From Hygrophila difformis (Eukaryota; Streptophyta; Magnoliopsida; Lamiales; Acanthaceae), in assembly GCA_030278955.1 (NCBI GenBank), contig JAOANR010000002.1, positions 11,893,982-11,957,981 of the forward strand: a stretch of 64,000 nucleotides of DNA, in the 5' to 3' direction. Shown piece by piece: positions 33,413-42,814 of this stretch. A program made the translations under genes and the position numbers. Numbering within the stretch: the first letter of the stretch is position 1; the number at the start of each line of letters is the position of its first letter. The notes under the pieces were generated by a model. The model was not told the origin of the DNA. It saw nothing but the letters and a program-made list of their open reading frames with translations, and ran no database searches.

Positions 33413-33748
33413 CTAGCTTCTCATGACGTCCTCCGGTGGGGTAGCAGGATCCTCCTCCGGATCTTCCTCCTCCGAACTTGGCGGCAGCAGATCGTCAAAG
33501 ATAGTGTTCAAATCTTGCCCATGGGCATCGATGTGTTCCTTCAGTATTAAGTTTTGTGTAGTGAGGGTTTGGACTTGGCGTTCGAGTTGGTTTATGCGGT
33601 GATGATCCGCCTCTCTCAAGTTGCCCATGTGGTGCAAATTGGCCTCCAATTGAGCCATACGGTACTTCATTTGCTCTATGGTTTGATGAGAATCAAGATG
33701 AACGTTCATCATCTTGATCATCAACTGCATCATGTCTTGACTAGCCAT
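33413..33748 (-). CDS. ORF0, coiled-coil protein upstream of gag (E4)
   Basis: 111 codons, complete, preceded by GCGCTAG/ATGGCT exactly as in E1. Residues 1-80 are helical and coiled-coil-like (MMQLMIKMMNVHLDSHQTIEQ, MAQLEANLHHMGNLREADHH, INQLERQVQTLTTQNLILKEHI); the tail is acidic (SSEEEDPEEDPATPPED). It lacks the Pro/Ala linker of the E1 version (175 codons). The pattern QxEANLxHxxNLxxAxH shared with E1 shows homology. Function unknown. Confidence 0.7.
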   Translation of the reverse strand: MASQDMMQLMIKMMNVHLDSHQTIEQMKYRMAQLEANLHHMGNLREADHHRINQLERQVQTLTTQNLILKEHIDAHGQDLNTIFDDLLPPSSEEEDPEEDPATPPEDVMRS

Positions 33749-34104
33749 CTAGCGCAAGCAAGAGATCTAAGTTAATATTCGCCAAGATTCTAAGTTCAAT
33801 TTCGCCAAGATTCTAAGTTCAAATTCGCCAAGATTCTAGGTTCAAATTCGCCAAGATTCTAGATTCATAGAAGAGATGCAATATGCAAATGCAAATGATG
33901 ACTCCCCCCGAAAATAATTTAATACACTATATATATATATATTTTTTCCATGGGTTTTAAAATAACAAACTTTTCATGGAAATAATACTTTAAAATTTAA
34001 AATAGTAGTCAAAATATTAATAGTAGTTAAAAATAATAAGGGTTTAAAAATAATAGCTTAAAAAATAACAATAATTTAAAAATAATACTTTTAAAAATAA
34101 CCGG
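33749..34104 (-). other. E4 untranslated leader
   Basis: AT-rich, with three or four copies of TTCGCCAAGATTCTA on the plus strand (about 33780-33860), an AT microsatellite (33930-33945) and TAATAATTTTTAAA-like repeats. No ORF. Confidence 0.6.
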
Positions 34105-34116
34105 GCTCTGATACCA
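34105..34116 (-). promoter_or_regulatory. E4 primer binding site (initiator Met tRNA)
   Basis: Minus-strand TGGTATCAGAGC, three bases from the LTR end at 34120. It primes minus-strand DNA synthesis. Confidence 0.93.
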
Positions 34117-34119
34117 ACT

Positions 34120-36731
34120 TGTAACACCCCGGTTTTTGGTAACCCAGGTCGGGATGTCACCGCCACACCTCCCTAGTAAGACACGGTTTCTCCGGCTTAC
34201 TAAAGAGATGCAAGGCTAGGTATTGCAGTATTTAAAACATTTAAAAGCATTCAAAACAGCCCATACAATATAGTTCGAAAATAATAATATCATAGCGCAG
34301 CGGAAATAATATTTAAGTATAGTATTGCAGCGGAAAATGTAAATAAGGCCGACATGGCCAAAACACGGGTTAAACAGGCCCGTTCATAATATAGTCTAAA
34401 GTACGAATTTAAAACAAAATAATGTTTCCCAAAATCCCATGCATGGATCGTGCTCACACATGCTCATTCCACATATTCTGTAAGAAAAGGAATAAAAATG
34501 GTTTGGTCAGCACAACTTGCTGAGTAAGTTAACACATGTATGATCGTAGGGTTTTAAAGCCATTAATTTAATAATTAGACAAAAGCATGATAATAGCATA
34601 ATATTCAATTTAATCTAAACAACTATCCAATAGCATAATTTATTTCTGAGCTTTATTTAACAACACATCTCGCATGAATTAAAATAAAAGCCATAATTTA
34701 AATAAAGCATTTAAGTAATTTAATTGGACAACAACACAATTTAATCTAATTTAATTTAATTTAATATCCCCATTACATCCCCGATTCGGTATTTCAAAGT
34801 TTCACGATAGCATCGCGATGTCAACAAGTTTAGCCGGTACCCCGGCGGCCGCAACCGTATCAGCCATACCCAGTACCACTCCGGAGCCTCGGGAAACCCA
34901 TGTGGATATTCTCGAGAGTGTAGGTTCTATATCTCGCCGTTTTGGCAATATCATATCTCAAGTTTAGCGCGCGGGGTCACCATCGTCCATTAAGGCACGA
35001 AGTGAATCGTTAGGGGGCACCCTGCAGAGCACTCACCCCTAATTTTAATTTATCAAGTTTGTAAGGGGATTTAATTTTAAAAATCTGATCTCAATTATCT
35101 TTATTTAAAAATAGTATCTCAACTCATTTCAACCCTAAAGGTTAATTCCATGTTTCAACAAGATTTCAAGATTTTGTTTCCGGTAAACCATAGTTTACTC
35201 TAAAATTCGTCTAAAATCAGATTTAATTCCAAAAATTCCAAAATTTCACCACTGACTCAGAAACGTCGAGATCTACAACTTTTGTGTTTTAATTTTTCAA
35301 TCCGAGATACCTAAATAGGTCAAAAACACCAATTTTCACAGAAGCATAAATCTGTCCGAATTTCCTATGTCACAGTTGAAAGATTTCAAATTCTACCATA
35401 GCAATTCAACTCCAAATTTGATGAAATTTTACAGAGACCATCTTAAGACATTTATCTACAACTTTCATGTTCGGCCAAAGATCTAAATCGGTCTGGAACC
35501 TATGTCAAAAACGTGATCAAGATCGAACCTAAGTTCTGTCAAGAATTTCAAGATCTAGATTCAAGCAGTTCGGTTTCGGTTGGTTTTCGCCTATCAAATC
35601 GTCTCTAAAAATTCTCAAAAATTTACAGTAGATAGATCTAAGCCTTAGGAACGTTTTTCGTGTTTTAATTTTTTCCGTTTGAAATCGTTTTAAGGTTCGG
35701 AAAAATTCATCAAAACAGTTGCATTGGGAGAAAGCATAAGTTGACAGATTTACGATTTCTTGTTAAATCTTTTAGTTTCGAATGTTTTAATTCTTCTCAA
35801 AACCATGTAAGAGTTAACTTACTTATTAATCGGCGTCCGGGGTCGTCTATTTCGGAGGCGTGGCTTCCAGTCCACCGTTTATCCTCTCCGCTCGTCGGGT
35901 TCTCCGTTCTAGATCCGATACGGGGTGTAGAGAGAAAAGAAACGAGGTTAGAATCCATTTTCGGATTGAAACGTGAAAGGATTTATCGGACTAGAGCTTA
36001 CCACAACGTTGGAGATCTTCCGGATTTCGTCCAAACAGCCGCTGTCTCCGTTTGGTGCCTCCGTTGACTCCGGGATTTCGACTTTTGTGTATAGAGAGTA
36101 TCGTAGGGTTTTGAAAAAGAGTTTAGGCTTCCGAGGGGGTTTATTTATAGATGTCTAAGTCCTAGGGCGTCCAAAATCTGACCCCAAGGGTCTTGGGTCG
36201 AGAGACGTTCAACCGAAAGTCGAAAAATCCGCGTTCGGGCGAGAGATTCACGCAACGGGCGAATCTGTCGTGTGGCGCGGGGTTGGCGCGCCTTTCCCCT
36301 TATTAGCGCGGAAACAGCGCGCGACTAGCGCCTGGACTCCTGTCCGGGCGGGTCGTGCGATCCGTCGTGCTTTTCCGCCTCTCTTTCGGGTTTCTATCCC
36401 TCTATGCTCTCGGATTCCAATTTCCGGACTCTCTTCGGGTTCCTATCTCGTGTCGTTATTTCTTTCGGATCAAATTTTATGTTTTGGCTCGAATTCTCGA
36501 GTTCATTTATACCGGGTCGGGTACCCGTGTAACGACTTATTTAACTTTATTTAATTTCTTTTGTTTAATTAAGTCTCTTTTAATTAATTTCATTTCTCAT
36601 TTCTTCTATATTTATTTATTTAATATATTTACTGATTTATTTGTTTATTTAGTTATTTATTATATTTATTTATTTATTTATTTATTGTATTTATTATATT
36701 TATTTATGTTATAAAATTCTCGGGTATTACA
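34120..36731 (-). repeat. E4 5' LTR
   Basis: 2612 bp, near-identical to 25559-28168. It contains the predicted leader intron (donor GTG/GTAAGC at 36001, acceptor TTTTCTTACAG ending at 34478, minus), the ~190-bp tandem module and an intact TATA box. Confidence 0.92.
36141..36149 (-). promoter_or_regulatory. TATA box of E4 5' LTR
   Basis: Minus-strand TATAAATAA in the same conserved context (ACATC before, ACC-like after) as in E2 and E6. It would drive transcription of E4. Confidence 0.65.
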
Positions 36732-36736
36732 TTTTG

Positions 36737-36905
36737 CTTCGTGCCTAAACGGACGAGAGTGACCTATGTAGGGGGTGAGTGCTCCATCGGGTGCCCCTCT
36801 AGCTTTTTGCTTCGTGCCTAAACGGACGGGAGTAATCTATGTATGGGTGAGTGCTCTCCAGGGTGCCCTCCTAGCTTTGCACATCGTGCCTGATTGGACG
36901 ATGGT
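36737..36905 (+). repeat. ~75-bp tandem repeats in E3 LTR at the E4 insertion site
   Basis: Two and a half units of GGGTGAGTGCTCCATCGGGTG...CTCTAGCTTTTTGCTTCGTGCCTAAA; part of another unit lies left of E4 (25520-25558). Each unit includes a TCGT...ACGA-type inverted repeat, and the last reads CATCGT-N10-ACGATG. E4 landed in the TTTTG of one unit. Confidence 0.75.
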
Positions 36906-37625
36906 GTTGAACATGAGTAACTGTGCCAAAACGGCGAGAGAAACTTAACTACAAATAAAATCTTGATACTCGGCTAGGGATTAACGGGAAAATTAAAAGA
37001 CTTGAATATTTTCTTTCCCTTATTTAAATTATGCTCTTAAATTATGTCCTACAATTATTTTACTTGGCAATCTATATGTATGATTTTATGGAGTCCATAT
37101 CCTGTGAATTATGCCTTTAGATTATTATTAGATAAATGAATCAAGTTATGGGGTGTTATGCACATGTTTTCTTTAAATTTAATTAATGGCTTTGAAACCC
37201 CGTAATCCTGTATGTGTTAATTTACTCAGCACGTTGTGCTGACTAAAACCATTTCTTTCTTTTTCCTACAGAGCATGAAGAATATTCATCATCATATGCA
37301 TGCATGGGATATTCGGGGAAATATTATCTTCTTTTATTATTCTAGCCTTAGTTATGAATTGCATGAACGGGCATGTTTAACCCGTATTTTGGTCGTGTTG
37401 GCCTATTTTTATATTCCGCTGCATTATATACGTAGTTATTATTTTCCGCTGCAACTGTAATGACAATTTTTAAATTATATATGAATGGGTTGTTTGAATG
37501 TTTTAAATTCTGAAAAACCATAGCCTTGCATCTCTTTAGTGAGCTCGGAGAAACCGTGTCTTGCTAGAGAGGTGTGGCGATGACATCCCGACCTGGGTGA
37601 CCAAAAACCGGGGTGTTACATAAGT

Positions 37626-37759
37626 TCTGGTCCGTTCTTTTTCCAATCTTGATTCGAAAACGAATCCTAATTTGATCTTTTTCTATTCTAAACCCCGATC
37701 CGGGTCTAGAACAAAGAACCCGATGAATCAAGGAGATAAACGGTGGACTGGAAGCCACG
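37626..37759 (+). repeat. E2 3' LTR, middle piece
   Basis: Continues 23524 past E3 (TCTGGTCCGTTC...) and stops at 37759, where E5 is inserted; CCACG (37755-37759) is the left target copy. Confidence 0.82.
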
Positions 37760-38613
37760 TGACAGGCCCAACCAGAATATGTAAACCCTGTAAGAGTTGT
37801 TTGAGCGATGTCTCAACAACCAGTAAAATACAACCAGAGGCAAATACAAGAAACAGAGTGCGGAATGAACAAATAGGAACACAAGAGATTTGATCACCCA
37901 GTTCGATCCACTGATCTACATCTGGGGGCACCAAGCCAGGGATTCCACTAGATCACCACCAAACTGATTGAACGAGAGTCAATCACACTTTACATACCCT
38001 TGCATTCCAATGAACTCTCCTATCTACCCAAATAGACTAGGAAGAACACAAGGGAGCATCAAACATCTACCCTAATGCAAACAATTCATCGGCAGGTACT
38101 AAAGTGGTGTTTGATGAACCTAGCTAATCAATCAAATTGAGCTCAAAGGTGCTAAGACACCTACACTACACACCGATTGTGTTTACAAATCAATGGTCTA
38201 AGAAATACTTAAACACAATCTCAAATACCCCACAAAGAATTGTAGAAGACACAACAGGTAAAGATATACCAGCAGCAGGATGGTTGTTGGTGCCTTCTGC
38301 AAACAACGTAAACCAGGGGGTTTCTCTTCAGCAGCTTTCAAAACGCCATAATCACAGCTCTTGAAGCTGTTAATCCTCTGTAAACTAGACTGTGATTGCG
38401 GCTCTCTACTCTCATACACCCTCAAGGACGAAGACAGGTATTTATATGGGTTTAAGGCCCATCTAAAACCCTCTAAGGCCTGCTAGGGGAAATGCCACGT
38501 CACTGTACTATCCTGTGCTTTTTCCAGCGAAGATAATAAAGCGTTGTTGACACGGTGTTGCAACAACGGCCAAAATGACGAACATCTTCACAAGACTAAA
38601 AATATCCCTAACA
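37760..38613 (-). repeat. E5 3' LTR
   Basis: Minus-strand LTR TGTTAGGGATA... to ...GGGCCTGTCA. It carries three GGTTGTT-N13-AAC type sites (37799, 38282, 38542). Confidence 0.93.
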
Positions 38614-38972
38614 ATCTCCCCCTTTGTGGAGATGATCGGGCCAAGTAGTCAAAACAGTGGAGAAAGCACAGACAGTCATAATAAAGATCAGAGAGCAGAG
38701 AAAAATCAACAAGTAATCATGCCACAAACAATATGAGCTGAAGAAGAATAGGCATAGACAAAACATCCATTCATAAAAGATACCAATATCCAGAAGAGTA
38801 TCCAATAACAGCCCAGAGAAATATCCAAGAAATCCAGCAATTACAGAATTCCCAAAAAACCAGAAAGATCCATAGTCTGAAAAACCAGAAAATACAAAAG
38901 ATGTTCCAACATCAGTGAAACAATCAGCAATCCTGCAATCCTATCCACTGTCACTCCCCCTTACTTGGCAGA
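38614..38972 (-). other. E5 polypurine tract and 3' untranslated region
   Basis: Minus-strand AAAGGGGGAGAT directly precedes the 3' LTR (38614-38625), the plus-strand primer. The rest up to the extra ORF stop has no supported ORF. Confidence 0.8.
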
Positions 38973-40643
38973 TCAAGGAGTACCCTCAGAATCATCCTCC
39001 CCCTCAGCTGGAGCATCAAAAGAGTGTGGAAGGAGGGCAACCAGCTTTCGAACCTTCCGCTTCAGGCCCATCTGCTTGTCATTCAAGATGCCTAACTCCT
39101 TTTCAACCTGTTGCAGCTCAGTTCTGATATGATCAACTAGAGCTGACCCAAGCTTTTGAGGACCAAGCTTGAAGTCATTGTGGAGACCTTTGAGCTTATC
39201 AGAAGGTAAGTGTTTCTTGACTTTAATGAATGTCTCATTAGAGGCAAGCAGGTGGCAGGAATGAGCAAACAGGGTTATGAGAGCAGGATAAGGCAATTGG
39301 GTATTCTTCTCAATTTTGTCATGAGAGAACCTCAACATATGCTTAATGATCAGGTAACCATAGTTAAGGATCTCAGGACACTCATCAATGGAATACAAGA
39401 ATTTGCCCATGTGAGAACTAAGCTGGCTAGCATTTGAGGTAGGTAAGAAATTGGAAGCTCCAATCCTAAACAGACAATTGAATTTCATAGAAAGATCTGA
39501 AGGACTCATAGCACGTCTACCAAAAGCAGATTTCTTAGAGGCAGAAATAGTAGAGGCTATAGTAGCTAGCTCAGCATTAAGCAGATCAAAGGGGTTGTTC
39601 ATATCAGTGTTGGTAGGAAGTTCCAACAACTCATTCAGAACAGAGGGAGTAAAGTCAAGCAACTCTCCACGAAGGTAAATCTTACAGTACCAAGGGGAAA
39701 CAGGATCAAGGATATCAGGATGCAAATTGGCATAAAATTCACGAACCACAGTAGGGGAATAACGCTTAAGTGAAGTAGCCCAAACAGACAGATGTTTCTT
39801 CTCTAGATATTCAGAAAAACCAATTTGATCATAATAGGGATGCACATAACATTCTTCAGATATGAAACCACGAGAGTGAAGGGTTTCCAAGGCATACCTT
39901 TCTCCATCAGCGGAGAAATACAGAGGAGAATGCGCATCGGATTCCTGGAGAACAGGGGCAGACTTCTTCTTAGGAGGACCCTTCTTAGACTTCTTCTTCG
40001 AAGGTTGTTTGGATGGTGTCGGAACAGCCTTGCGCTTCCCTTTCTCACGAAGTGATCTCCTAATCTCATCCAGAGGAATATCATCTCTATCAGGCCGAGA
40101 TGGTTGTTCCTCAGTGGTTGGAACATCCTCAGTAGGCGACCCACCAAACGGAACTTGTTGGGCAGTCCCAGAGTGAGGCGGAGCATTCAGTTCAGGATCC
40201 AATAAGAGCAACCCATCACCAGTGGCAACAGCCGAAGGCGAAAGAGGCGAACTAGTACCAGGAGGGACAGGAGCGGACGGAGACGCACCGGGGGCAGGGA
40301 CCGGAGGAGATGTCGAACTTCCAGCACCCGTGTTAGGGTTTGCTGTTGTTGGAACATCCGCTTTTGGATCTGCGCCAACCGATGGAGTCTCAACATTGTC
40401 CGAGGGAGGTTGAGGGTAAGAACCCTTCTCAGCATCAGGATGAACCTCCATATCCGCGTCATCAGGATCAGCTGCGAAATAGTCATCAATGGCAGCATCG
40501 ACATCTTCTTGAGCATCCTGAAATTGATCATCATCAGGCGATTGAGCAGCAAGTCGAGCCTTGTAGAGCGAGTCATCAATGGCAAGAGGCTGGGCATCAA
40601 CGACTTCATCAGGAGTGACATTTGAGTGAGAAGGGGACGCCAT
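38973..40643 (-). CDS. E5 extra 3' ORF (retroelement-associated, env position)
   Basis: 556 codons from MASPSHSNVTPDEV at 40643; the frame is open further upstream, but the extra 59 residues are low quality and I judge them untranslated. Residues 1-190 are acidic, then Pro/Ser/Thr-rich. 200-227 is a strongly basic, nuclear-localisation-like cluster (KGKRKAV, KKKSKKGPPKKK). From about 240 a conserved-looking globular region follows (YFSADGERYALETLHSRGF, YCKIYLRGELLDFTP). The C-terminus is coiled-coil-like (ELQQVEKELGILNDKQ). It resembles uncharacterised plant 'putative transposon protein' domains (recognition from memory, not searched). It lies where SIRE elements carry an env-like ORF, but I see no signal peptide or membrane segment, so it is not an obvious envelope. 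A DNA-binding or nuclear role is suggested by the basic cluster. Confidence 0.72.
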   Translation of the reverse strand: MASPSHSNVTPDEVVDAQPLAIDDSLYKARLAAQSPDDDQFQDAQEDVDAAIDDYFAADPDDADMEVHPDAEKGSYPQPPSDNVETPSVGADPKADVPTTANPNTGAGSSTSPPVPAPGASPSAPVPPGTSSPLSPSAVATGDGLLLLDPELNAPPHSGTAQQVPFGGSPTEDVPTTEEQPSRPDRDDIPLDEIRRSLREKGKRKAVPTPSKQPSKKKSKKGPPKKKSAPVLQESDAHSPLYFSADGERYALETLHSRGFISEECYVHPYYDQIGFSEYLEKKHLSVWATSLKRYSPTVVREFYANLHPDILDPVSPWYCKIYLRGELLDFTPSVLNELLELPTNTDMNNPFDLLNAELATIASTISASKKSAFGRRAMSPSDLSMKFNCLFRIGASNFLPTSNASQLSSHMGKFLYSIDECPEILNYGYLIIKHMLRFSHDKIEKNTQLPYPALITLFAHSCHLLASNETFIKVKKHLPSDKLKGLHNDFKLGPQKLGSALVDHIRTELQQVEKELGILNDKQMGLKRKVRKLVALLPHSFDAPAEGEDDSEGTP

Positions 40644-40852
40644 AGCGAATGAGAATTCAAATTTCGCGAGGAACGGTAGAAACTGGAGTATCTGCAGAGT
40701 CGACTGGGGAGAGAGAGAGTGGAGACGTGTTATGAGTAGTGGAGCTACCGGCAACCGTCGCAATCGGTGGAAAGAATCTCCCCCTGGGCTTGGGCTTGGG
40801 CCTAGAGAATAATAAATCAAGTAAAGCAGTGGCCCGCCCGAATCAAACCCAT

Positions 40853-42814
40853 TCAGTGAAAAAAACAGAGGCCCAAACTGCGCCTCAGGGTCTCAAATCG
40901 AGAGGTTTCCAAGTTCTTTGTGAGGATGTCCGCGAGTTGTTCCAACGACGAGAGATGCTGAATCTTGCAGAGACCATCCTCAACCAGATTCCGAATGAAA
41001 TGAAATCGAATGTCAATATGTTTACTCCGATTGTGTTGGACTGGATTCCTGGAAATATTAATAGCACTGGTATTATCACAGTGAATAAGGAAATCATCCA
41101 AGGAAATACCATAATCCAGAAGCATTTGACGCATCCAGATTAATTGAGTACAACAATGTGCAGCAGCAATATATTCAGCCTCCGCAGTAGATAAGGCAAC
41201 AACATTCTGCTTACGAGAATACCAGCTGACTAAGTTCTGTCCAAGGTAAAAGCAGCCACCAGTGGTTGATTTTCGGTCGTCAGAACAACCAGCCCAATCC
41301 GAGTCTGTATAACCAATTAGCTCCAATGAAGACCGTTTAGAATACCAGAGACCAAGGCCAGGAGTACCTTTAATATAACGAAGAATCCGTTTCACAGCAC
41401 GAAGGTGGGATTCCTTAGGATCAGATTGATATCTAGCGCACACACCAACACTTAAGGAGATATCCGGACGACTGGCAGTGAGATATAAGAGACTGCCAAT
41501 GATGCTGCGATACATTTTCTGATTAACAGAAACCCCTGATTCATCTTTAGTGATCTTGTCATGCTGACCAAGGGGTGATCTGGCAATCTTGCAGTCTTCC
41601 ATGTTGAATTTCTGAAGCATGGTGCCAACATACTTCTCTTGATTAAGAAAAATCCCATCAGAAGTTTGCTTAATCTGCAACCCTAAGAAGAATGTGAGCT
41701 CACCCATCATACTCATCTCGAATTCAGTCTGCATGGAGTGTACAAAAGCATCTCGAAGTTCATCTGAAGTAGAGCCAAAAACAATATCATCCACATAAAT
41801 CTGTGCGACTAATAGATGGTTGTTTGTACGTTGTACAAACAACGTCTTATCAACATTACCACGCACATAGCCTTTAGCCAAGAGATAGGTAGACAAGCGT
41901 TCATACCAGGCACGTGGAGCCTGTTTTAAACCATAAAGAGCACGCTTGACCTTATAAACATAGTCAGGATGATCAGGGCATTCAAAACCGAGGGGCTGAG
42001 ACACATAGATGTCTTCCTTGATGTAGCCATTCAGAAAGGCAGTTTTGATGTCCATTTGATATAATTTAAAACCAAGAGAGCAAGAGATAGCAAGTAATAA
42101 TCTTACAGCCTCAATGCGAGCAACAGGAGCGAATGTCTCATCATAGTCTAGACCTTCAATCTGAGTAAAGCCTTGTGCAACCAAGCGAGCTTTATTGCGA
42201 ATGATTTTCCCATGTTCATCAGTCTTGTTGCGAAAAACCCATTTAGTGCCAATGACATTCACACCAGCTGGTTGTTCCATCAACTCCCAAACATCATTGC
42301 GTTTAAACTGAAGCAATTCATCCTGCATGGCAGCTATCCAAAACTCATCTTGCAAAGCCTCATTAGCATTCTTAGGTTCAATAGATGAAACAAAACAATG
42401 CATAATGTGAAAGCACATATTTGCCAATTCAGAAATGTTTAATTGATGACCTCGAGTCTGTCTAGGACCAGAGGGATCGCCAATGATATCATCCTGAGAG
42501 TGATACTTAGGTGCTCGTGGACCACGTTTGGGACCTCGCCTTTTAGGAGAATCTGGAGCTGAAGGTTGTTCATCAGTTGTATCAACAACCGGATCACCGT
42601 CTTCAGTATCAGAAACATCAATAGGATCGGATGGAGGCATTACATCAGGAGAGGCACTGGAGGAGACATGAGGAATAATCCGAATTGGATCATCATCATC
42701 ATCTTGAGAAGAGACTGAGCCTGCAGAGATATTAGCATCATCAAAGACAACATTAATAGTTTCAATAACCTTGGAAGTCCTCTTTAAATAAACCCGGTAG
42801 GCTCTTGAATCCAC
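40853..42814 (-). CDS. pol: E5 reverse transcriptase and RNase H
   Basis: 653 codons. Residues 1-130: end of integrase (DSRAYRVYLKRT) and linker. 170-420: Ty1/copia RT (WVFRNKTDEHGKI, ARLVAQGFTQ, YQMDIKTAFLNG, YGLKQAPRAWY, catalytic YVDDIVFGS with D342-D343). 490-640: RNase H (GYTDSDWAGCSDDRKSTTG, STAEAEYIA, HCDNTSAI). It overlaps the gag-integrase ORF by 31 bases in another frame because of a one-base shift at about 42825. RT and RNase H look intact. Confidence 0.93.
   Translation of the reverse strand: MDSRAYRVYLKRTSKVIETINVVFDDANISAGSVSSQDDDDDPIRIIPHVSSSASPDVMPPSDPIDVSDTEDGDPVVDTTDEQPSAPDSPKRRGPKRGPRAPKYHSQDDIIGDPSGPRQTRGHQLNISELANMCFHIMHCFVSSIEPKNANEALQDEFWIAAMQDELLQFKRNDVWELMEQPAGVNVIGTKWVFRNKTDEHGKIIRNKARLVAQGFTQIEGLDYDETFAPVARIEAVRLLLAISCSLGFKLYQMDIKTAFLNGYIKEDIYVSQPLGFECPDHPDYVYKVKRALYGLKQAPRAWYERLSTYLLAKGYVRGNVDKTLFVQRTNNHLLVAQIYVDDIVFGSTSDELRDAFVHSMQTEFEMSMMGELTFFLGLQIKQTSDGIFLNQEKYVGTMLQKFNMEDCKIARSPLGQHDKITKDESGVSVNQKMYRSIIGSLLYLTASRPDISLSVGVCARYQSDPKESHLRAVKRILRYIKGTPGLGLWYSKRSSLELIGYTDSDWAGCSDDRKSTTGGCFYLGQNLVSWYSRKQNVVALSTAEAEYIAAAHCCTQLIWMRQMLLDYGISLDDFLIHCDNTSAINISRNPVQHNRSKHIDIRFHFIRNLVEDGLCKIQHLSSLEQLADILTKNLETSRFETLRRSLGLCFFH

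Larger units (their letters stand above)
25559..36731 (-). mobile_element. E4, complete Tekay/Del-like chromovirus (minus)
   Basis: 11.2-kb element with TTTTG on both sides (25554-25558, 36732-36736) and LTRs of 2610 bp (25559-28168) and 2612 bp (34120-36731). On the minus strand the order is LTR, PBS, ORF0, gag, protease-RT, RNase H-integrase, chromodomain, two polypurine cassettes, LTR. It has the same gene order as E1 and clearly related proteins, but its LTR starts TGTAATACCCGAG at the second cassette, whereas the E1 LTR starts at the first. Coding lesions: a frameshift in a C run (about 31925), a small deletion (about 30295) and one nonsense codon (29010-29012). The LTRs are nearly identical. 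Confidence 0.95.
23525..37620 (+). mobile_element. E3, solo LTR split by E4
   Basis: Starts TGTGATACCCCG (23525) and ends GGTGTTACA (37620), flanked by TAAGT (23520-23524, 37621-37625). Without E4 it is a single LTR of about 2.9 kb with no internal region, so a solo LTR. It carries the internal hairpin cassette at 23741-23788 (one arm mutated) and a damaged TATA (TATGAATAA, about 24350). It sits inside the E2 3' LTR. Confidence 0.87.

Noticed and set aside
38973..40643. Calling the E5 extra ORF an envelope glycoprotein
   Set aside because: No signal peptide, no membrane segment, and a basic nuclear-type cluster; position alone is not enough.
40222..40660. Long ORFs on other frames over the E5 extra ORF
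   Set aside because: Shadows of the Pro/Ser/Thr-rich coding sequence; low-complexity translations with no recognisable domain.
40644..40820. N-terminal 59-residue extension of the E5 extra ORF
   Set aside because: Low-complexity, no good start context, and the strong MASPSHSN start at 40643 looks like the real one.
41284..41290. AACAACC at 41284 as an E5 palindrome site
   Set aside because: The nearest upstream GTT is 16 bases away, not 13.
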